64,000 nucleotides of DNA. It comes from Candidula unifasciata. Its lineage: Eukaryota > Mollusca > Gastropoda > Stylommatophora > Geomitridae. Shown here in pieces: positions 10,338 through 23,000 of the stretch. The notes under the pieces are model-generated. The model had not been told where the DNA came from and did no database searches. It saw only the letters and a list, made by a program, of their open reading frames with translations. The translations under genes and the position numbers were made by a program. The first letter of the stretch is position 1; every line of letters begins with the position of its first letter. The stretch is taken from NCBI GenBank assembly GCA_905116865.2, contig CAJHNH020000226.1, forward strand, positions 150,229 through 214,228, given 5' to 3'.

Positions 10338-13300
10338 CTGAAAAAATACACAGGGTATATATATCCACTGATTCAATGAAAGGAAAGTTAATTGCAAAGA
10401 AAGGGAGGCGGACGACAATGAAAGGAATGTGGGAAACTATTTTCTATTGATTTTCTTCTTTTTCTTTGACTTCTACAACATGATCGTTAGGGAGGTATGG
10501 AGTCTATTTTGTTTACCTCCCATGTGAGGAGAAGACAATGTCAATTCGGAAGAAGAACAATATGACATGCACTGGAAGTGATAAAATGTCAAACATTCAC
10601 TACAACAGTGCCAAACATACACAGAGCAAATTACTTTTGCCTACACCAGCACCTTGTGAGGACATACTGTGAGAATACTTCTCAACCCATTTGTTTCCCA
10701 TTCCAGCACCCTTTTTGTGATTTTTTTGTCTGTTTCATCTCCTTCTTCTTCAATGATGTCTGATCATGCGCATAATCCACTGTAGGTCACAAACTGGGAT
10801 GTCATCTTAAGGTCTCTTAGGTTTCCCTAAAGCTTAGTTGTCAGGTCGACTGGGTGTGACCATTTGTTGCTCCGCAGCTCTGCCAAGAGAGGACAGTCAT
10901 GCAAGATAGGTTCTGGAGTTTGTTCAGCAGGAAGACACAGGCAGAAAGCTGTTTGGGTTTTACCTCATTTACATGAGTGTTTGTTGGGTGACTTGGTCTG
11001 TTCTGCTCAGGTGTTTGAGGAAATCCTCTTTTTTTTTTTTCATTGTTATAACCTAAGTTGGTCTTCCAATCTGTTTCTGATTTTCTCTTAATATGGATTA
11101 TGATTTCTAGAAAAGAAAGTGGCTAGTAGATTCGTAGTTTGCTGCTACCTTCCTTGGCTAAGGCATCAGTGCTTTCATTGCCTTTGATGCCACAGTGAGA
11201 TGGAATCCACTGCAGGTGAGTTTTTGTCTGTCTGTGAGTGGACAACATAGCAAGTTCCTTTGTTAGACTCTGTAGTGTGCTGTCAGTAGTTTTGGACTCT
11301 ACAGCCTGCATGGCTGACAGTGAGTCTGTGAGAAAAACCATCTTGCTGGCGGGGGTTAGCAGCTTATCAATATATGTTTTATCTCAACATAAGACAAATA
11401 CATCATCATCATCATCTTCCTCTATGCGTGGGAAGTAAAAGCGGCTGCAAAGTGAGGGACCTTTCTCATCGAGCAAATGAAGCTGGACTTGCATTTTTTA
11501 AAGATCAATTGGCATTCTATGAGTGATGTGGTCAACATCATGCCATCCACCTTTACTTCCCAGGAATTTACCAGGTACCCATTTTGAGCCAGGTTAACCT
11601 GCGAGGTAAGGTCTTTTTATGAAAATAAAATAAAATCCAGCTCGACGTAGGTTCAAAAGCGAGACTTTAAAGCCAACAGGTGAGCGTCTAGATGCTTCTC
11701 CTCTGCCTTTTTAGAGCATAGGCCCTCAACCAACTCACGACAACCAACTCATCGCATGCAGCTCTTCCCATGTCCTCCTTATCTTTTTAAATTCACTCTC
11801 TAGCTCCCTTCTCTCCATTTTTTGGTCTTCCTTTATTTCCATGTCCCTGTGGGTTCCAGTGCAAAGACATTCTAGTTATACTGTTATCAGGTTTTCTCAA
11901 AGTGTGTCCTATCCAATGCGAGCATCTTTTCTTCACCTCTTAATCCAGTGGAACTTGTTTAGTTCTCTCACAATAGTGATTTTATCATAGCATTTGATTC
12001 CCTCTATTCTGCATAGGCACCAGTTAATGAATGTTTGTAGTTTATTAGTAATTGCCTTTGTCGTTCTCAATGTTTCTATATCATACAACAGTACTGATTT
12101 GACATTAGATTTAAAAATGTTAAGTTTTGTATTAACACCACATTTGCCAGTTATCAAAACAGTTCTCTGAACGCTTTCTTTCCCAATTCATGCACCAAGT
12201 GTAACTGGATATTATGCATGTATGGAGGTCAGAGCTTTGTATACACTTTTACATCTTATGTTTAGTCAGGGACTGTAAAGAACTCTGACAATTTATTTGT
12301 TTTTTACAAGACGTGTGCATTTGAAACTTGTTCTTCTTCTTCTTGTTCACCAGCTGTAAACTCTGGTGGGAAGTTCTGGTTGTTCATCCACTTCTGGACT
12401 GCAGTCCTGTTCCAGAAGCCGAGTGTTGCGTGTGCATCTGTTTTACAGAATTTAGAACTTGTGAAATTGAAACACCTTTGGTTGTGATATTCTCTTCACT
12501 TGGACAGCAGAAAAATTCTTCTAGGATCACACACACAAAATACTGTTCAACAAATGGACCTATCAATGTCAACAAGAAAACTCACATCTTCTAGATCAGA
12601 GAAACCAAAGGAATTATGGTTTGTCAGGGTGTTTTGATAAACAGCAGTGACCGGCTGGCTAACACGAGGTGGGCTCTTGTAGGCGGGAGCTGGCATGGAA
12701 GTCATCTCCTGAGGGGGTGAGTATGGCTGGCGTGGAGGTGAGGTCTGCGGTAGTTGAGCCATGACCATCTGCTGATGCAGCTGTTGTTGCATCTGCTGCT
12801 GGTGCATCTGTTGCTGCTGTTGTTGCATTTGCTGCTGCTGCTGCATCTGTTGCATTTGCTGCTGCTGCAGTACTGGAGCTGAGTTCAGAGCTGAATGCGG
12901 AGATTGTTGTTGGCTGTGTGGTTTCTGCGGGCCCACCATCTGTCCACCTATATTTATGGTCAAAGAGAAATAACATGAAATACGTTAAAAGACTATGTTC
13001 TTATTCCTTATTTAAGAATCAACTTACACCACATCAGGCATCAGTGGCGTAGACACAAAGAAAATGTGTGGGGGGGGGGGGGGGGGGGGGGAAAGAGGGG
13101 CTCAGCCCATATTGTCATGGGCCCCTTAAGGGGACTGCAAATTGTTTGAGAGATTATTACTAATAATAATTATCTTTAATACTATTATTATCATGTGCTG
13201 AATGAATAGCAAATACATATAATAATATTCTTCTTCTTCAATCTTCTTCTCTGCGTTCAGTTTCGTATGCTCAGATCAGACCATCAGGTGGGTTGCCTCT

Positions 13301-16300
13301 ATGAACTCGCATGTCAGCAGCAGGTCCTTCATGTTTCCCCATAGCTTGCTCTGCAAACTTTGCTCTTGAGGCCAGGTGTCTTTTTGAAGTTGTAGGTAGA
13401 GTGGGCAGGTCTACAGAATGTGCTCAGGTGTTTGTGGTCCTGTCTGACAGGCACACTGTGGGGACTGTACAATCTTTATTTTATGCGTGTGGTAGTTGAG
13501 CTTGCAGTGTCCAGTTCGTAGACAGAATATTGTTGTATGCTGCTTTCTGTTGAGTCTGCTGATAGGGTCTTGTGGACGTTTTGCTTTCTCCACAATTCCT
13601 TGTATTTTCCCTTGACGAGTATTCTGATTTCTGGTAATGACAATGGGTGGGTGTGTTGTTTCTCCTATTTTCCATTTTTTGCAAAGTCTGTCTGCTACCT
13701 CATTTCCAGATATGCCGCAGTGAGTCAGGATCCAGTTGAGCAACAATTTGATTGTTTTCTGCGAGTCTGTTTAGCTGGCGGGTCAGTTCTCTCTCTCTCT
13801 CTCTTGTCTCGTGGATCCCTCTAAGTCGATTGGAGGATTGACATGCAGTCACAAGGAAAACAATTTTGCTATTTTTAATTTTCTTTCCTCAAGCACTTTA
13901 GCTGAATCAATAACTGCTTGCTGCTCTGCTCTGAAGTTTGTTGGGAGTCTTCCCGAGGTGCATGTGGTCCCATCTTGAAGCATGATGACCGATCCAGCTT
14001 CTCCAGGTGTTTTTTTTCCTGCTACCTCGAATGATCCATTGGTTTACATGTGTATCCATTCGGGTTTTGGATAAGAGTTGTAGACATGTTAAAGGGTCTT
14101 TGCATGCATAATAATATACAAGGGGTGATCCATAGGTTCTTACCCAGACAATGAAAGAAATTACTTGAAAGCTGAAATTTGGCACAGTGTTTATCCCTTT
14201 TTCCTAAATTAAAACACTCCTGCCGTCTCTGCTTGACCTAGAAAAGGAAATAGGACACTCTATTTTTCAGGCTAAACCACAAACTTCTTCACTGCTGGCA
14301 AACTGAATTCCTTATATCTTTTTTTTTTTAAAGGTCTGGGAACAAAAGCCTCAGGCTACCAAATCTGGTGAATATGGCAAGTGACGAAGAATTTTAATAT
14401 TCAAATTGTTGCTGTAGCTGCACTATCCATGCTTTGTTTGAAGCAGCGTGTATTGTCAGCACTGTCTTGATGAAAAGGGAGATTCAGAGTGCAGGCAATG
14501 CTTCGTTTTCTTGTCATAACCTTTCTAAGTTTTGTAAGGAATCCTGAATAATAAAGTTCATTCATTGTCTCGCCTTAGGTGAGTATTCTTTTAACAACAA
14601 CAAAACCCACCTGACAAGAGACCATGAGAAAAAGTTAAATGTCTCAGTGCCACAAATCAATGACCTCAAAAGAAACTTGGGGGAAAAAAGTTAATTGTCT
14701 CAGTGCATGAACCTCCAGTAGCCTTAAATAAATGACCTCAAAAAAGACTCAGAGAAAACAATTAACTGTCTTAGTTATCTGATCCTTTAGTGGCCTGAAA
14801 TCTATGATCTCTAATGCAGATCCAGAAAAAAGTGTTGTTTTAGTATCTAATCCTTCAGTGGCCTAAAATCTGTGATCTTTAATACAGACCCAGACGAAAA
14901 GTTAACTTCTTAGTATCTAATCTTTCTTCTTCTCCTTCTTCTTCTTCACTTCCTCTTTTACCGCTGTGGGTGTCGAGGGAGATATAAGTTTCTGTTTCTG
15001 GCTCTTATGACCGCCTCGACCATAGGCACATTGTGCTGTTGTAGAGCTTCTCTGATGTTATCCTTCCATCTTGTATCTAATCTTTCAGTGGCCTGAAATC
15101 TTTGATCTCTAATAGAGACCCAGAAAAAGTGTTCTGTCTTAGTATCTGAACCTTTAGTGGCCAGAAATCTACCATCTATCATCAAACAAAGTACCTGATT
15201 CCCCCCCAATTGCCTCAACTCTGTCACTTCAGAAAAGACCCAGAGAAAATGTTAACTGTCTCAGTACCTGATCCTCCAGTAGCCTGAAATCTGGCCGGCC
15301 CCGTCAGGTTTGTCAGGCCAGGTGGTGATGGAGACTTCTCAGCTGCCTCATCTGCTGCAGACTGCAAAAGATATGAACCCATCCAGACATGACAAAGTTT
15401 GCTGACCGTTCACCGCCATGTTATTTTTAAAAAGTAAAGGACTTTTTTCGACCCCTTTAGGCGTATAGGGCTAGACCTATATTTTTATAGACGCCAGCCG
15501 CCAATACTTCCCGGGACTGCACCCGGTACCCACTCAAGGCTAGGTCAACCTGGGAGCCAAGGTCAATTTTGAAAAAAAGTCTGGCTCCTCCAGGGAGCTA
15601 ACCCTCGACCTTCCAATCCATGGCGAGCATCTAGCCGCTCCGCCACGGGGACTCCCACTATGTTATAAGACAAGCTTTTTTAAGCATCTTTCTCTAATTC
15701 TTCATTTCCCCATTGTCATAGAGAGCATGCCCACAAAAAGTGCTGAGTACCCCAGGGTATTTGTAAAATAAAAAAAAAGAGACTGATTTAAACATTTCAA
15801 ATAAAGATCTCCATCTTCTCCTTAGTGTTCACGGCTGTAAACTCTGGTGGAAATTTTTGGTTGTTCATCCACTTCTGGACTTTAGTCTTGTTCCTGAACT
15901 TGAAGGTAGGTAGCGTCCTTTTGGATATTTTCTCCAGGGTATGCCAGTGTGTTGCAAAATGAGAGGGAGATAACTAGCCAGTTCTGTATCACATGGTGAA
16001 CTGATGAATGACAAGCTAGATGTTGTGAGGGGCCCTTTGGCAGGGTGTGAACAGTGCGGAGGCACAGACAAATCATTACGGTGAGGAGAGTGGTGCTGCG
16101 AGAAGTTAACAAGGGATCTGGTCGACGCTCAACACTCAAGGAAAAGGCGAGACGCGTACACAGTTAGACAGTTATTGATACCATCAGAATTGGAACTCAT
16201 CGCTTGCTGCTGAAGATGGGCATGGCGCACCCAAGTGCTATGATTTTGTTTCTTAATTCAACATTCCTTAACTTGTTTTGTATGCACATCCATTTTACAC

Positions 16301-16971
16301 ATTCAGTTTTATTTCTATGCAGACTGATAGTTCTTCACCTCTCACGCAGATGCAATCTGACTTCAAATGGAAAACCCCTGATTCTAAAACATGATAGTGT
16401 GGGAGGGCAGAGTGTCTACCCCCCCCCCCCCCCCCCCCCCCCAAAAATGGAGCATCTGAACCCACACAGGAATAATTGTAAAGAAAGCCCCATAGCATCA
16501 TCTGCCACTGGGGTATGAGGCATTACGCCTTCACATATTGTAGGTCATGATAAATGAGATTGGATGGTGTGTTACCTTCCTCATCACCTTCCCTTCCTTG
16601 ACATTTCCAGAAAATTCTAATCTCTATTTTGATGAGTCTGTGCCAAGCAAGAGTAGTACAAGACAAGAATAAAATTCCCAATTCCAGTTTGAGAACCAAA
16701 CTGTTCAAATAAACAAGTGCACTAAACCCTATGCCATCATAAACCATATGCAACCACAGATTCATACAGAATTACAGAATTTATTATACAGAAATAACAT
16801 ACACAGCTAGAGACATAAATGCACATACAAATGTCCATTTTTTATCTAACAACACCTGCAAGCAATCACTCAATCAATCAATCAATCAATCACTCACTCA
16901 CTCTCTCACTCACTCTCTCACTCTCTCTCTCTCACACTCACTCTCTCTCTCTCTCTCACTCACTCACTCAC

Positions 16972-17011
<40 letters not shown>

Positions 17012-20000
17012 TCTCTCTCTGTCATACATGCATGCACGCACACAGGCATTATATTTTATATATAGTGTATGGAAGCTAGACTTGGCTGTTGAGACTTTTG
17101 AAGGGAAATAATGAAAACCTGATAGCTACAGCATCAATCATTGCATCACCAGTTCTGGCTTTACAACACCAATCCTGGCTGTCACAACACCAATCCTGGC
17201 TTGTACAACACCAATCATGGCTGTCACAACACCAATCCTGGCTGTTACAGCATCAATCCTGACTGTGACAATACCAATCCAGGCTATTGCAGCACCAATC
17301 CTGGCTGTCACAGCACTAACCACGGATGTTACAGAACTAACAAACACTACTACAACACCAGTCATGGATGTTACAACACTAAACGTGACTGCTACAACAC
17401 CAGTCATGGATGTTACAACACTAAACATGACTGCTACAACACCAGTCATGGATGTTACAACACCAAACATGACTGCTACAACACCAGTCATGGATGTTAC
17501 AACACCAAACATGACTGCTACAACACCAGTCATGGATGTTACAACACCAAACATGACTGCTACAACACCAGTCATGGATGTTACAACACTAAACATGACT
17601 GCTACAACACCAGTCATGGATGTTACAACACCAAACATGACTGCTACAACATCAGTCATGGATGTTACAACACTAAACATGACTGCTACAACACCAGTCA
17701 TGGATGTTACAACACCAAACATGACTGCTACAACACCAGTCATGGATGTTACAACACCAAACATGACTGCTACAACACCAGTCATGGATGTTACAACACC
17801 AAACATGACTGCTACAAAACCAGTCATGGATGTTACAACACTAAACATGACTGCTACAACACCAGTCATGGATGTTACAACACCAAACATGACTGCTACA
17901 ACACCAGTCATGGATGTTACAACACCAAACATGACTGCTACAACACCAGACATGGATGTTACAACACCAAACATGACTGCTACAACACCAGTCATGGATG
18001 TTACAACACCAAACATGACTGCTACAACACCAGTCATGGATGTTACAACACCAAACATGACTGCTACAACACCAGTCATGGATGTTACAACACTAAACAT
18101 GACTGCTACAACACCAGTCATGGATGTTACAACACTAAACATGACTGCTACAACACCAGTCATGGATGTTACAACACCAAACATGACTGCTACAACACCA
18201 GTCATGGATGTTACAACACCAAACATGACTGCTACAACACCAGTCATGGATGTTACAACACCAAACATGACTGCTACAACACCAGTCATGGATGTTACAA
18301 CACCAAACATGACTGCTACAACACCAGTCATGGATGTTACAACACCAAACATGACTGCTACAACACCAGTCATGGATGTTACAACACTAAACATGACTGC
18401 TACAACACCAGTCATGGATGTTACAACACTAAATATGACTGCTAGAACACAAGTCATGGATGTTACAACACTAAATATGACTGCTACAATACCAGTCATG
18501 GATGTTACAACACTAAATATGACTGCTACAACACCATTAACGAATGTTACAACACTAAATATGACTGCTACAACACCAGTCATGGATGTTACAACACTAA
18601 ACATGACTGCTACTACACCAGTCATGGATGTTACAACACCAAACATGACTGCTACAATACCAGTCATGGATGTTATAACACCAAATATGACTGCTATGAT
18701 ACCAGTCAAGGATGTCACAACACCAAACATGACTGCTACAATACCAGTCATGGATGTTACAACACTAAATATGACTGCTACGATACCAGTCAAGGATGTT
18801 ACAACACCAAATATGACTGCTACAACACCACTCATGGATATTACAACACCAAACATGACTGCTACAATACCAGCCATGGATGTTACAACACTAAACATGA
18901 CTGCTACAATACCAGTCATGGATGTTACAACACCAAATATGACTGCTATGATACCAGTCAAGGATGTCACAACACCAAATATGACTGCTACAACACCACT
19001 CATGGATGTTACAACACCAAACATGGCTGCTACAACACCAGTCATGGCAAGTAAGGCCTACCTGTGACACCTGACTTGCTCTGTAGGCAGCAAGCTGTTT
19101 CAGATACTGTTTCTTGGCAGCCTCTGTTTTCTTTTTGTAAACCTGGTGCATTGGGAGGAAAAAGTATCATGAGAAACATCAGTTTAAACAAGAAGGAGAA
19201 TCAGTCAGCTTCACAAGAAAACACAATCTTAGGTGATAAAATAAGCATGTGGCTTTAAAATAATATACACAGGTGATACTGCAGTGGCTAATTAAGACCA
19301 ACAATCCTGTCTAGTGGAGACAAAAACAAAAACAGCATCACATGGTCATTGTCAGGCTTCTGTAGTGAGCGTGTGGTTAATCTTGAACTTTCTTTGGTAG
19401 GATGTACAGTGTTAAGACAATGAGATCTGTGTATTTGATTTTCAAAGGATTCCACAATTATAACATCAGATTTCATGACCACTACTGTAAACATTTGTGT
19501 ATGGTCTGTTTCTTCTCGGACACTCAACTCTCATCCTTTTTTGTAATAATTTCTTCCTTCATTCTTATTCCCTTCCAGATAAGACAACTCCACACAACAT
19601 GGTCCATGACATTTTGTTCCTCACGAGTCCCCCTCAATACCTGTATCATTCCTGTCCCGCTTGCATACATCTCTACATACCCCTTCTTTATATATGTGAA
19701 TTAGGCTTATTTTAAAATAACCTGTCACAAAAAAACCACATACTATACTATCAATCACACAGTCGTACCAAACTCAAGACCTACATCTTTATGTTCTGGG
19801 TCTAGCTGGTCCCACATAGACGCCACTATCTTGGACACTTCCCCAAAGCTGGCACTTGGATTGTGTCCTTTGATTGTTGCTTGAGTATCTCGGAAAAACA
19901 AGGCGTAAGCTGAAACAGGTCTGAAAAAGAGAGAGAAAGACACAAATTTAACTCCCCTTTGTCTGAACTCTTTCAGTACTAAGCGGATCACCATATGTTC

Positions 20001-23000
20001 TTTGCTTAAAAATGGTACAGATTTTGCAATTTTTATTTCTTTTTTTAACTTCTTGTTTTAGAATATTAACTCATTATGCTCCAGCTGTAACTCTAACTCA
20101 GAGATTTCCAGTTAGCAAAGATTTGCAGATCCCTCTTATTTGTGAAGAGCTGCCATGGAACCATATTTCTTTGATAATAAAGAGTGACTGCTGCTTCCCG
20201 TGTTGTGTCAAAGCTGTTAAGCACCGCTGGAGTGACCTCTCCAGGGCACAGGCCTGGGCATTTTGATTTGGAGTATAGACTGTTGCCCAGGCAGCAGGTA
20301 TCCCCTCTCGATGTCACCAGTGATACCGAGGGAAAGGCAAAAGCCAATCCAACTTGGTATGGAGGACGTTGCAGCAACTGCCAGAATAGAACTGTAAATA
20401 ATGCTGAACTGCCTTAGAGATTCCAGCTCCAGAGTTTTCCTCACGGCTTGTTATGGCCACAAGGCAGTGGAGGTTTGAAATCAGTTCTCCTTCTCCTAGA
20501 TGGGCTGCACTCCCGTGCTGGTGAGCCTCATCTGCCTGAGGTTTGAAATCAAGAGTTTTCCTTCTCCAAGATGAGCTGCTATCCTGTGTTGGTGAGCTTC
20601 ACCTACCTGATAATTCTTTTATGATATTAACTACTTAAGTCCCAGCTGTAACTTTAACTCTAAGTTAGCTAAGACTCACAGATCAATCTTATTTTTTGGG
20701 GGGGTTTGCCATGGACCCACACTTTTTTTGACAATATTAACTCATTATGTCGCAGCCGTAATTCTAACTCAGTGATTCCCTGTTAGCACACACCTGCAGA
20801 TCTCTCTTATTTTTGGGGGTCTGCCATGGATCCATACCTATTTGACAATATTAACTCATTCTGCCCCAGCTGTAACTCTAACTTGGTGATTCCAAAGTGA
20901 AGACCATTGGACATTCTTATTTTAGAACAGTGGTCTCAAACCTTCACCCAGGTGGCAACCCAGTTGAGTATTTGGCAAAGGGACTCCAACCCCACCCCCC
21001 CCCCCCCCCACAAAAAAATCACATCGAGCTTTCCTCTTAGTGTGTTTATGCTGCATGTTTTCAGCAGCACGTCTTGCCAGACTGTCCTTTCCTGGCTTCT
21101 TGCGGGGCTGCATGGTCTCCAGGTACGGTGTACAGTGTTTTTTGTATGACAAAAGATCTCTGAAGAAGAAGAAATATTATTCCATCCCCATGTGGCTTCG
21201 GGGACTCCATTGTGGGAAAAAACAAGAATAGACCCACTGCCTCCCCAACAAGCATGTCGTATGAGTTGACTAAGTGGGGGTTTCCTTTGAAGTTCGAGTA
21301 CATCTGCCTGAGAGGCAAGGGACCAACAGTCTGCATACAAATAAGTCAGATCTGTAAAATGGATCTACACGCAACACTCATATTCTGCAACAAGTCTATA
21401 GTCCAGAGGTGGCTGAACAACCAGAACTTTCCGCCAGAGTTTACAGCCGGTGAACGCGAAGAAGATATTATTCCTTATTCACACAGGATTGCAGGGTTCA
21501 TCTCTTGTGTAGCCATCAAGAGTGCCCTAATTGTAGCTTTTTTTTGGTTGAACAGGGTATTCAGGTTTAGCCTTAGGTTGAGCTGAGTCAAGAACTGACA
21601 ACATAGCATTTGTGAAAGTGCTCTGTCACCATTTGAAGCAGCGAGTACAGAGTTCTTTTTTAGAATGTACATATTTCTTAAAGTCCATGTGGTATGGTGT
21701 TGGTACTCTATCCACAACCTTCTGTTTCATGTACTTTCTATCAACACAGATGATCTTCCATGGGATGATGTCAAACTGTGCAGCATCTGTTCTCTTGGTC
21801 CCCCCTCTGCCTCTACTCCCTACCAACTTTGCTATTGTCATGTTGTACTCCAGTTTTCTCTTTCTCATAACATAAACAAAGAATATAGATTGTCTCTTTC
21901 CTCTGTGGGCCATCAGTTACTTTTGTGGGTCAGTTTCTTTCGAGACATCTCCATTACTATTTATATCTGTCCATGGTATTCTTATCATTCATCTATAAAA
22001 CCACATCTCAAAGCTTCCAAATAAGTTTTCACTAATTTACCAACTGTCTTTGATTCACTTCCATATACTAAGATAGAATTTATATAGCTTTTAAGAATTC
22101 TTTTTCTCGACTCAATTGACAAGTACTTAAACATGTCCATTTGCTTAAGATTTTGACCCATTTACTCTGATGTTGCATTTTGGAAGGTCAGTTTTCTCCC
22201 TAATCAGAAATCACCAGTAGCTGTCTAATTGAGTAGTTCCCAGCCTTTCTGACTTGATTCTTAGAATCAATTTCAATGGTGGAGTTGCTCAAGCTTTGTC
22301 TTACAAGGTAATGGTGTTTATAAGTAATGTTTCAGAGCGGAAAAAGAGAAGGTAAATAATAAGGCAATGCACACAAAAAAAGAGATATTTAAATAACCAC
22401 ATAGTGAAATTACATTCTTGAAACTGTAATTTACCATAGTAGTCACTTTATTCTCAGCTACCATCAAAACAAAAGACATTGTTACAATGTGGCCAAACAT
22501 AAAAGTTCATCCAAAGTTCAATAAATTACACCATTTGCATTACAACAGATCTGAGATTACTGAAAATTGAAATAACAGCCAAAGAAAGAAACACACACAG
22601 AGAGAAAAAATACACAGATACGATAATTAAAGACTGGTGAGAACAAGATAGGAAGGATAATTAAAGACTGGTGAGAACAAGATAGGAAGGATAATTAAAG
22701 ACTGGTGAGAACAAGATAGGAAGGATAATTAAAGACTGGTGAGAACAAGATAGGAAGGATAATTAAAGACTGGTGAGAACAAGATAGAAAGGATAATTAA
22801 AGACTGGTGAGAACAAGATAGAAAGGATAATTAAAGACTGGTGAGAACAAGATAGGAAGGTGACACGGCATGAGTTGGTTGATAAGCTGAGTTCACTGGC
22901 AGATCTTCTTCATATGCTCAGATCAGACCACCAGGTGGGCTGCCTCTATGAACTCGCATGTCAGCAGCAGGTCCTTAATGGTTCCCCATAGCTTGCTCTG

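Noticed and set aside
17138..19067. Open frames of 434, 616 and 635 codons on both strands
   Set aside because: All are produced by the 42-bp minisatellite, whose period is divisible by three. They exist on both strands over the same DNA and the region is a TOX intron.
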